5,052 nt of DNA, taken from contig JAMWCG010000083.1 of assembly GCA_023818555.1 (NCBI GenBank), forward strand, positions 1 to 5,052, in the 5' to 3' direction. The stretch comes from Candidatus Omnitrophota bacterium. GTDB lineage: Bacteria; Omnitrophota; Gorgyraeia; DTHP01. Below, piece after piece: positions 1 to 5,052 of the stretch; position 1 is the first letter of the stretch, and each line of letters begins with the position of its first letter. The notes under the pieces are model-generated. The model made no database searches. It saw only the letters and a list, made by a program, of their open reading frames with translations, and had not been told where the DNA came from. Made by a program: the position numbers and the translations under genes.

Positions 1-527
1 AGGGGGCTACGCAGAGACTGTTTCAGTTGGCAAAAACTCCTCAAGAGATATTGAAACTTCCTTTGCGAGAAATTGAGAAAGCAATTTATCCCGTAGGATT
101 TTACCGTGTTAAGGCAAGAAATATTAAGAGGATAAGTGAGATTCTGGTAAATAAATTCAAGGGTAAAACTCCTGATGATTTAGATACCCTTTTATCTTTA
201 CCCGGGGTAGGGAGAAAGACGGCAAATTTGGTATTGACTGAGGGATTTAATAAATTGGGAATCTGTGTAGATACCCATGTCCATAGAATTTCTAATCGCT
301 TAGGGCTGGTAAAGACAAAGACCCCACAAGAGACTGAATTTACTTTGCGCAAAATCCTCCCTTCAAAATACTGGAAAGAAATTAACTATCTTCTGGTTAC
401 CTATGGACAAAATATCTGTAAACCTATTAAACCTCTCTGTCTCCAATGTAGAATTTATCGGTTTTGTGAAAGAAGAGAAATAGAGAAGAATGGTTTAATC
501 TTAGGGAAGGAGGTGAAAAATGGGTAA
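1..527 (+). CDS. nth: Endonuclease III (DNA glycosylase/AP lyase), 5'-truncated by window edge
   Basis: Base-excision-repair enzyme that removes oxidised pyrimidines and nicks abasic sites by a lyase reaction. The frame is open from position 3 to the TAA at 525-527, and residues before the TTG at 27 ([12 protein letters not shown]) fit the family, so that TTG is not the start; about 35-40 N-terminal residues lie outside the window. Numbering from the TTG codon, the helix-hairpin-helix [13 protein letters not shown] spans 58-70 with the catalytic lysine K64, and the catalytic aspartate is D82 in the VDTH motif. Four cysteines, C131, C138, C141 and C147, have the exact C-X6-C-X2-C-X5-C spacing of the 4Fe-4S cluster. 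All key residues are present, so the enzyme should be active. The C-terminal tail is slightly extended and lysine-rich. Its last 8 nt overlap the start of a small membrane-peptide gene, suggesting co-translation. MutY or an archaeal-type homologue is less likely given the KTAN and VDTH motifs. Confidence 0.95.
   Translation, partial: GATQRLFQLAKTPQEILKLPLREIEKAIYPVGFYRVKARNIKRISEILVNKFKGKTPDDLDTLLSLPGVGRKTANLVLTEGFNKLGICVDTHVHRISNRLGLVKTKTPQETEFTLRKILPSKYWKEINYLLVTYGQNICKPIKPLCLQCRIYRFCERREIEKNGLILGKEVKNG
507..515 (+). promoter_or_regulatory. Strong Shine-Dalgarno (AAGGAGGTG) for the micropeptide gene
   Basis: AAGGAGGTG is nearly the full anti-16S complement. The AGGAGG core at 508-513 ends 6 nt before the ATG at 520. 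It lies inside the 3' end of nth and decides the start of the 34-codon gene that follows. It is the best ribosome-binding site in the window, a good sign that the short frame is translated. Confidence 0.75.
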
Positions 528-624
528 GGGATGGTGGGTGGTTTTGGTGGTTATAATTGTAATTTTGGTGGCAATTCTTTCTAAAAAATCCATCTGTGGG
601 AAGAAAGAAGAAAAGAAAGGTTAA
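520..624 (+). CDS. 34-aa single-pass membrane micropeptide, function unknown
   Basis: A short frame of 34 codons ending in TAA at 622-624. The product begins MGKGWW, continues with a run of about 16 hydrophobic residues rich in Val, Ile and Leu (roughly residues 5-20), and ends in a basic/acidic tail, [14 protein letters not shown], with one cysteine (C26). This is the layout of a single transmembrane helix with a charged tail. Support for translation: a near-perfect Shine-Dalgarno 6 nt upstream, an 8-nt overlap with nth, a clean hydrophobic-then-charged pattern, and the fact that it fills exactly the gap to the convergent regulator gene. I do not recognise a family. The tail is more lysine-rich than the N-terminus, which favours a cytoplasmic C-terminus. 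It could be a small membrane regulator or a simple membrane anchor, and chance cannot be excluded at this length. Confidence 0.6.
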   Translation: MGKGWWVVLVVIIVILVAILSKKSICGKKEEKKG

Positions 625-1553
625 TTTCCGCGTCTTTCCTTTACATAGTTTGAGCCTTCAAGGGATTTAGCATACTCTTTTAATTCTGCACCAATTTGCG
701 CAATTTCCGCCACATGGGATAACTTTCGTTTTTCATTGGTGACTACTGCAATGGAGATGGTCATCAGAGGAGTATGCAGAGGATTTCCTTTTCGGTCCTT
801 GCCTAAGATATACCCGCGGAGACGGTCCTCTGTATCGTAAAGAGCAGGAATCATTTTGTCAAATTCTTTAATGATATAAGGGCAGAGAGTATCTACTTTA
901 TCTGGGGTGGTAATGACTACAAAATCGTCTCCGCCAATGTGTCCGATAAAATCATCTTTACTTCCCCTCACCTCCACTGCTTTAATTAAAACTCTTGCAG
1001 TTTCTTGAATTGCTTTATCTCCCCGTTCAAATCCATAGCGGTCATTGAAAACTTTAAATTTATCCAGGTCAATATAACAGACTGCAAATAACCGATTATC
1101 TCTAATTCTGTTTTCAAGCTCATTCTGAATAGAGACATTTCCCGGCAGATGGGTGAGGGGATTGGCATCTAAATCTATCTCAGTTCGGCGTAAAACCATC
1201 TTTACACGGGCTACTAATTCGGTGGGTTCAAAGGGTTTGACAATATAATCATCTGCTCCCGCATCTATTCCTTTTATCTTATCCGAGATTTCTCCTCTTC
1301 CGGTGAGCATAATGATGGGGATATACCTGAGGAGAATATCTTTTTTTATCTCCTGGCAGACCTCAGGTCCGTTTAGTTTGGGCATCATAAAATCAAGGAT
1401 AATTAAATCAGGCGGGCGCTTAGATACTTTTTCTAAGCCTTCTTCCCCGTCTCCTGCCTCTATAATTTCATAACCTTCTGCTTCCAGAACAATTCTTAAG
1501 ACATCTCTTACATCAGGTTCATCATCTACAATGAGGATTCTTTTCTTGGTCAT
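621..1553 (-). CDS. Response regulator with receiver and GGDEF (GGDDF) output domain; putative diguanylate cyclase
   Basis: 310-aa cytoplasmic protein and last gene of the operon, expected to turn phosphorylation by the upstream kinase into cyclic-di-GMP synthesis. The receiver domain spans about 4-122: acidic pocket D10/D11, phosphoacceptor D54 (ILDFMMP), switch T84 and K107 in VKPF. The GGDEF domain spans about 130-300 and opens with the NPLTHLPGN form of the usual DPLTGLPNR motif. Aligned by eye with PleD, metal ligand D162, Lys167, guanine-contacting N170 and D179, and D209 are all present. The signature is GGDDF (207-211), so the fourth residue is Asp instead of Glu. The inhibitory-site RxxD is replaced by SKDD (198-201), so product inhibition through that site is not expected. 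There is no EAL or HD-GYP domain. The start is fixed by the canonical MTKKRILIVDDE. Only 3 nt separate it from the kinase stop and no clear Shine-Dalgarno is seen, so translation is probably coupled. Its stop overlaps that of the convergent micropeptide gene. Activity is probable but unproven. Confidence 0.9.
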   Translation of the reverse strand: MTKKRILIVDDEPDVRDVLRIVLEAEGYEIIEAGDGEEGLEKVSKRPPDLIILDFMMPKLNGPEVCQEIKKDILLRYIPIIMLTGRGEISDKIKGIDAGADDYIVKPFEPTELVARVKMVLRRTEIDLDANPLTHLPGNVSIQNELENRIRDNRLFAVCYIDLDKFKVFNDRYGFERGDKAIQETARVLIKAVEVRGSKDDFIGHIGGDDFVVITTPDKVDTLCPYIIKEFDKMIPALYDTEDRLRGYILGKDRKGNPLHTPLMTISIAVVTNEKRKLSHVAEIAQIGAELKEYAKSLEGSNYVKERRGN

Positions 1554-1556
1554 CTT

Positions 1557-3140
1557 TTATCTAACCAGGGTGATTTCTGGTTTTTCAGGGATAACGAAGC
1601 TGAAGGTGGTTCCTTTCCCCAATATGGAATCCACCCAGATTCTTCCTTTGTGTGCCTCAACAATTTTCTTACAGAGAGAGAGCCCCAGCCCGGTTCCTTT
1701 TTTCTCGCGGTTTATGGGATTATCTGCCCGGAAAAACTCCGTGAATATCTTAGAGAGGTCTTCTGGAGCAATGCCAATTCCTGTGTCGGAAATATCGGTT
1801 CTTATATAACCATTCTCTCTATATATGCTTATAGAGATTTTTCCCTTCGGGGGAGTAAATTTTATCGCATTTCCTAAAAGGTTTATGAAGACTCGCCTTA
1901 TATGGTCGTAATCGGCAAAGAGAGTATGGATATCATTCTTTATTTCCCAACTAACTTCAATATTTTTTTCTTCGGCTTGGGGATTGATCAATTCTAAGAT
2001 GTTTTTTAAGAGTTCATTCAACGGAATTTCTTTAATATCCATTCCGATTTTCCCGGATTCGATGCGGGAGATGTCTAAGAGGTCATTGATCAATTTCGCC
2101 AGTTCGGAAGAATGGCGGTCAATCCTCTCCAGTCGCTCGCGCTGTTCAGGACTCATCTCACCCAATTTCCCAGTGGCGAGAATGGAAGCGTAACCTTTAA
2201 TAGAGGTGAGGGGTGTGCGTAGCTCATGGGCAACTGAAGCCACGAATTCTGATTTTATCTGATTAAGCCTTTTTAATTCCTCATTTGTTCTTGCCAGTTC
2301 CTTGGTTCTTTCTTTAACTCTCAGCTCCAACTCCTGATAAGAATGCCAGAGTTGTTCATAGAGACGGGAGTTTTCTATCCCCTGGGCAATCTGATTGGCT
2401 AAGATAGAGATAAGTTCTACATCTCCTTCGGTTACCCGCGAATAGAGAGATTCGTTCCCAATAACTACCAGCCCGATGATCAGTTCCTTCAAGTATATAG
2501 GGACGATGATAAAAGAACGAAGTTTTAGAAACTCACCAATCTCTTTTTCTTCAAAATTAGCGGTCTCCGGTCTTTCTACCAGGACAGGTTTCCCGTTTTG
2601 TATCAAATTCTTAAAAGTGGCAAAGTTCTCCGCCTTTTCTTTGATTTGCAAAATCTCTTCTTCAGAGAAACCGATAGCGCGTCTACACTTTAATTTTTTA
2701 TCATTTTCATCTAAGAGGAAGATGAGAAACTTTTCAAACCCAAGTTTCTGGATAAAATTTTCTTTAAGAGAATTGAATACTTCCTCTACATCAAAAGTCA
2801 TGTTGATGTTTCTTCCCATTTCATGGAGGGTATATAGGCCATTTATTTTTTTGTCCAGTTCCTGTTGGGTTTTATTCAATTGCAGGTCGGTGCGCACAAT
2901 CAGTTTCGCCTGTTCATCCAGTTCATTGTATGCCTGGCGCAATTTCTCAAAAGCAATTTCACTCACTTTTCTTTTTCTCTCTTCATTCTCAATCATCCAT
3001 ACCGAAGTGAGGAAGAATAATATCAAAATAATAATGCGGATTATTTCTCCCGCATAAGGTCCAAATGACTGGTTGAGAAAAATGCTTAGGGCTATACTTA
3101 TTACCGCTGCGACGAATAAGATGGTTGTTTTAATACCCAT
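1557..3140 (-). CDS. Membrane sensor histidine kinase with GAF domain
   Basis: 527-aa kinase, middle gene of the operon. Two transmembrane helices (about 5-22 and 32-50) enclose a loop of only about 9 residues, followed by a basic stop-transfer stretch (ERKRK), so there is no periplasmic sensor domain. A coiled-coil-like linker (about 55-105) leads to a GAF domain (about 115-258), then a second coiled coil (about 262-298). The HisKA domain holds phosphoacceptor H305 in AHELRTP. The HATPase_c domain has the N box (N420, N424 in NLLGNAIKF), G1 box DTGIGI (452-457), F box around 466-470 and G2 box GTGLGL (482-487). All catalytic elements are intact. It has no receiver of its own, so the next gene, a receiver-GGDEF protein, is the obvious partner. 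The ATG overlaps the stop of the FIST gene (TAATG). Input probably comes from the GAF domain, the membrane, or contact with the FIST protein; the GAF ligand cannot be told. Confidence 0.93.
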   Translation of the reverse strand: MGIKTTILFVAAVISIALSIFLNQSFGPYAGEIIRIIILILFFLTSVWMIENEERKRKVSEIAFEKLRQAYNELDEQAKLIVRTDLQLNKTQQELDKKINGLYTLHEMGRNINMTFDVEEVFNSLKENFIQKLGFEKFLIFLLDENDKKLKCRRAIGFSEEEILQIKEKAENFATFKNLIQNGKPVLVERPETANFEEKEIGEFLKLRSFIIVPIYLKELIIGLVVIGNESLYSRVTEGDVELISILANQIAQGIENSRLYEQLWHSYQELELRVKERTKELARTNEELKRLNQIKSEFVASVAHELRTPLTSIKGYASILATGKLGEMSPEQRERLERIDRHSSELAKLINDLLDISRIESGKIGMDIKEIPLNELLKNILELINPQAEEKNIEVSWEIKNDIHTLFADYDHIRRVFINLLGNAIKFTPPKGKISISIYRENGYIRTDISDTGIGIAPEDLSKIFTEFFRADNPINREKKGTGLGLSLCKKIVEAHKGRIWVDSILGKGTTFSFVIPEKPEITLVR

Positions 3141-3148
3141 TATTCTCC
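3138..3148 (-). promoter_or_regulatory. Coupled start: GGAG site and TAATG stop-start overlap
   Basis: On the minus strand the sequence reads GGAGAATAATG. The FIST stop TAA (3142-3140) shares its last A with the kinase ATG (3140-3138), and GGAG (3148-3145) lies 4 nt before the ATG. This is a classic translational-coupling arrangement that should keep the FIST protein and kinase in fixed ratio. The Shine-Dalgarno spacing is slightly short. Confidence 0.7.
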
Positions 3149-4345
3149 TATGGCTAAAACAGTAAAAGAGGCGTTCTGAAAATATGTCTGACCAATGTTT
3201 ATTTCAGAAGTAAGGGGTGCCTGTTCCCCATAAGTATAGAATCCGACAATAGGGATATCCTCGCCAAAGATTTCCTGAACTGCTTCTAATTCGTTTTCGG
3301 TATACCTTCCTAAGAGTTTATTCCGTGATATAGAACTGAAGACAATAACAATCCTCGGCTTGGCACCATGGAGATTTTTTAATGCGGTTAAACTGGCATG
3401 GGAAGCTGCTCCAATAAGAGTTTCTTTATTACCAATCATTAAACGAATTTCTTCCCCTTCCGGAATCTCTGCTCCACAGACCAGAGCACCCTCTTCCGTA
3501 ATCGTATTGGGGTTCCTCAGGAGATATTCTTCCTCTCCTGAGATAGCCATCCCCAGGGGATAGAGGATTGCCATACTGGCCAAAGGCTCGGTCTTTAGTT
3601 CCATAACCTCTTCCCCGAAGTATTCTTCATATAAACTTACCGCTGGTTGATGGTCTATCTCATATATAATATTGGCAATTGCCTTGGTTACTCTCCGTGG
3701 TTTCCCTAAGGGTTTCCATCCATGACGCGAACCAATGCCAAAACTTAAATCTCCACCCATAAGCACTCCTACAATTCCCCCGCTAAGGATGAGTTTATGA
3801 CAATACTGGAATGTTTTCTGGAAGAGAAAGTCATCTCCGGAGGAACCTCCTACAATGGGAAAACTTCTCCCCAGGATTTCCTGAATTCCTCGTAAAACAT
3901 CGGCACAGTTTCCCGTTAAACCATCAGGGAAAATCATAAAGACTTTCCGTCTGAATTCTTCGGGAGAAAGCGTTTCTAAGAATTTGCGGTTGGCGGTGAG
4001 GGCAGATTTATGTCCTGCCTCACGCGAGCCCTGATTTATTCCTTCACCCCATCCTAAGGAAAAACGGAGTTCATCGCCTTTAAAAAGCGCTACCACGAGA
4101 GAGTGTTTAGTTGTTCCCCAGGGCGTAATTTCTCCGGCGGTGCTTGAACCAATCAAGGGAGTTTCCCCTAAGATAGATTTTATTCCCTCTACGGATTTTT
4201 CCGGTTCATAGGTAGCGGAAATGAAGGCGATTGCCAGGTGAGGGTTATCAGATTTTAAATCTCTCAAGGCAATCTTTGCTGCCTCTCTTCCTGCGGAAAA
4301 ACTTGCCGGATTTTTACTCTGCCCTATGCCAACCCTTAAAGCCAT
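3140..4345 (-). CDS. FIST-domain (FIST_N + FIST_C) sensory protein; NosP-like by context
   Basis: 401-aa soluble protein without signal peptide or membrane segment, first gene of the signalling operon. FIST proteins bind small ligands; family members in proteobacteria (NosP) bind haem and sense nitric oxide, and amino acids have been proposed as ligands for others. FIST_N covers about 30-225, with PLIGSSTAGEI (63-73), PIVGGSSGDD (163-172) and SFGIGSRHGWKP (201-212). FIST_C covers about 235-385, with NPNTITEEGAL (278-288), AEIPEGEE (292-299), FSSISRNKLLG (336-346) and PIVGFYTYGEQAP (365-377). Length and motifs are those of a complete stand-alone FIST protein with no output domain, so it must act through a partner, most likely the kinase encoded next. 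Histidines available as haem ligands are H36, H81, H112, H183, H208, H232, H316 and H326. The ATG at 4345 is the only sensible start: the FIST fold begins at once (RVGIGQS) and no later Met is near. No Shine-Dalgarno precedes it. Family assignment is firm; the ligand is unknown. Confidence 0.92.
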   Translation of the reverse strand: MALRVGIGQSKNPASFSAGREAAKIALRDLKSDNPHLAIAFISATYEPEKSVEGIKSILGETPLIGSSTAGEITPWGTTKHSLVVALFKGDELRFSLGWGEGINQGSREAGHKSALTANRKFLETLSPEEFRRKVFMIFPDGLTGNCADVLRGIQEILGRSFPIVGGSSGDDFLFQKTFQYCHKLILSGGIVGVLMGGDLSFGIGSRHGWKPLGKPRRVTKAIANIIYEIDHQPAVSLYEEYFGEEVMELKTEPLASMAILYPLGMAISGEEEYLLRNPNTITEEGALVCGAEIPEGEEIRLMIGNKETLIGAASHASLTALKNLHGAKPRIVIVFSSISRNKLLGRYTENELEAVQEIFGEDIPIVGFYTYGEQAPLTSEINIGQTYFQNASFTVLAIGE

Positions 4346-4356
4346 GGTTTTATAAA

Positions 4357-4385
4357 ATCATAGAATAATAATTATTCTCTGTCAA
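4357..4385 (-). promoter_or_regulatory. Sigma70-type promoter of the FIST-kinase-GGDEF operon
   Basis: On the minus strand a perfect -35 TTGACA (4385-4380) and a 5/6 -10 TATGAT (4362-4357) are separated by exactly 17 bp. A start site about 7 nt past the -10 falls near 4350, only about 5 nt before the FIST ATG at 4345. It is the best promoter match in the window and is correctly placed for the operon. The spacer holds a perfect palindrome. Confidence 0.75.
4362..4378. promoter_or_regulatory. Perfect 17-bp palindrome in promoter spacer; candidate operator with Fur-family-like core
   Basis: AGAATAATAATTATTCT is an 8-1-8 perfect inverted repeat lying between the -35 and -10 hexamers of the FIST operon promoter (its outer base touches the -10). 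A protein bound here would cover the promoter. The inner ATAAT-N-ATTAT equals the core of the 7-1-7 box used by Fur and PerR repressors (TGATAATNATTATCA and TTATAATNATTATAA); outer bases differ. AT-rich DNA makes short palindromes more likely, but 16 paired positions at this site is unlikely by chance. A MerR-type activator would usually want a 19-20 bp spacer, so repression is more plausible. Confidence 0.5.
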
Positions 4386-4409
4386 TAAATTTCTTGGCTT
4401 TAAAATTAC

Positions 4410-4438
4410 TTGTTTTGAAATTTCCTCTATAGTAAAAT
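4410..4438 (+). promoter_or_regulatory. Possible weak sigma70 promoter for lnt
   Basis: TTGTTT (4410-4415) and TAAAAT (4433-4438) are spaced by 17 bp on the plus strand and sit about 50 bp before the lnt ATG. The -10 matches 5 of 6 and the -35 only 3 of 6. An alternative -10, TATAGT (4428-4433), overlaps it. In AT-rich DNA such matches are common, so this is tentative. Confidence 0.3.
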
Positions 4439-4472
4439 AAAACCTGCCAAGGTAATAACACAAAATGAAGAG

Positions 4473-4478
4473 AGAGGA
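4473..4478 (+). promoter_or_regulatory. Ribosome-binding site for lnt (AGAGGA)
   Basis: AGAGGA lies 10 nt before the ATG at 4489, at the long end of normal spacing. It supports that ATG; no alternative in-frame start is closer, and a TAA at 4480-4482 in the same frame bars any earlier start. Confidence 0.5.
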
Positions 4479-4488
4479 ATAACCGATT

Positions 4489-5052
4489 ATGTTTTTTTCT
4501 TTTTTCCTATGTCTGGTGAGTGCTTTGTTGCTGATTTTGTCTTTTCCTCCCGCAGAATTTTCTTTTTTTGCCTGGATTAGTCTTATCCCGCTCTTTCTGG
4601 CTTTAAAAAATAAAAATATAAAGTGCGCATTTTGGCTTTCCTATTTCTGGGGACTAATTTTTTGGGGATGCCTTCTCTCTTGGTTGACAAAAGTAACTTT
4701 TTTAGGATACATTTTCCTTGTCTTATATCTTGCAATCTATTCGGGAATTTTGGGGATTTTTATTGCTTGCCACTTCCTAATCATTATTCCTTTTCTCTGG
4801 GTTATCTTAGAATATTTACGCACACATCTTTTCACCGGCTTTGGCTGGGCGCTCTTAGGTTATTCTCAATACAAAAACCTTCCGCTTATTCAAATAGCGG
4901 ATATAACCGGTGCTTATGGTGTATCTTTTCTGATTGTTCTGGTTAATCTGGTGATTTACTTAAGAGTAAGTAGTTCTGTGGGGCCTAAGAAAAAAAAATC
5001 CTTTTCTACTTTTTTCTCCCTCCTATTTTCTACTCTCTTTTTGCTCTCTTTA
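4489..5052 (+). CDS. lnt: Apolipoprotein N-acyltransferase, N-terminal part, cut by window edge
   Basis: Inner-membrane enzyme that adds the third acyl chain to lipoproteins, the last step of lipoprotein maturation. The frame is open to the window edge, giving the first 188 residues of a protein usually about 500 long. Hydrophobic segments lie at about 2-20, 25-39, 47-64, 70-103, 134-158 and 172-188, as in the multi-helix membrane part of the family. The strongest signature is in residues 104-153: WVILEYLRTHLFTGFGW, then ALLGYSQYKNLPLIQIADIT and GAYGVSFLIVLVN, which are characteristic of Lnt. The catalytic nitrilase-like domain with its Glu-Lys-Cys triad would lie beyond the window, so activity cannot be judged. 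Phenylalanine runs are frequent, with many TTT codons in keeping with the AT-rich genome. It is divergent from the FIST operon, with 143 bp between the two starts. Confidence 0.88.
   Translation, partial: MFFSFFLCLVSALLLILSFPPAEFSFFAWISLIPLFLALKNKNIKCAFWLSYFWGLIFWGCLLSWLTKVTFLGYIFLVLYLAIYSGILGIFIACHFLIIIPFLWVILEYLRTHLFTGFGWALLGYSQYKNLPLIQIADITGAYGVSFLIVLVNLVIYLRVSSSVGPKKKKSFSTFFSLLFSTLFLLSL

Noticed and set aside
27..29. TTG at 27 as the start of the nth gene
   Set aside because: The frame is open to the left edge and the residues before it fit endonuclease III, so the gene simply begins outside the window.
1531..1809. 92-codon plus-strand frame across the kinase-regulator junction
   Set aside because: It is antisense to two well-supported genes and has no domain or good ribosome-binding site.
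2476..3057. 193-codon plus-strand frame opposite the histidine kinase gene
   Set aside because: It is antisense to a clearly real kinase, gives a Ser/Phe-rich product with no recognisable domain, and arises from the codon pattern of the real gene.
4393..4451. CTTGGC (4393-4398) and GCCAAG (4446-4451) inverted repeat between the divergent genes
   Set aside because: Arms are only 6 bp and 47 nt apart, expected by chance over this span; no further symmetry supports a looped operator.
4465..4482. Five-codon frame MKREE just before lnt, in the same reading frame
   Set aside because: It overlaps the lnt ribosome-binding site, has no good Shine-Dalgarno of its own, and is too short to distinguish from chance; a leader-peptide role is conceivable but unsupported.
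4623..4946. 107-codon plus-strand frame inside lnt
   Set aside because: It is an alternate frame of lnt; the frame from 4489 carries the clear Lnt motifs.

Overview
The window comes from an AT-rich bacterial genome, roughly 40% GC by eye. An apolipoprotein N-acyltransferase gene (lnt) implies a cell that acylates lipoproteins, most simply a diderm. The two-component and GGDEF proteins resemble those of many uncultivated lineages such as Omnitrophota-like bacteria, but that placement is only an impression. Gene density is high and no gap exceeds about 145 bp. I see no mobile element, CRISPR array, tRNA or rRNA.

Layout. (1) Positions 1-527, plus strand: the 3' part of an endonuclease III gene (nth), whose true start lies left of the window. 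(2) Positions 520-624, plus strand: a 34-codon gene for a one-pass membrane micropeptide, starting inside the end of nth behind a strong Shine-Dalgarno sequence. (3) Positions 4345 down to 621, minus strand: a tight three-gene signalling operon in the order FIST-domain sensor protein, GAF-containing membrane histidine kinase, and response regulator with a GGDEF output domain. The FIST stop and kinase start overlap by 1 nt (TAATG), and the kinase stop and regulator start are 3 nt apart. (4) Positions 4346-4488: a divergent intergenic region. It holds a near-consensus sigma70 promoter for the operon (TTGACA, 17 bp, TATGAT) whose spacer is exactly filled by a perfect 17-bp palindrome with a Fur-family-like core. 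(5) Positions 4489-5052, plus strand: the 5' part of lnt, running off the right edge.

How the genes work together. The central operon reads as one pathway: a soluble ligand-binding FIST protein senses a small molecule, the histidine kinase (H305) responds, and phosphate passes to D54 of the receiver-GGDEF protein to alter cyclic-di-GMP. This gene order matches the NosP-NahK-NarR type of nitric-oxide-responsive module known from proteobacteria, where NosP is a haem-binding FIST protein. Whether this FIST protein binds haem cannot be told from sequence. The putative operator in the promoter, the near-leaderless predicted mRNA and the altered GGDDF active site without a canonical inhibitory site are the points most worth testing. 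nth and lnt are housekeeping neighbours with no evident link to the operon.
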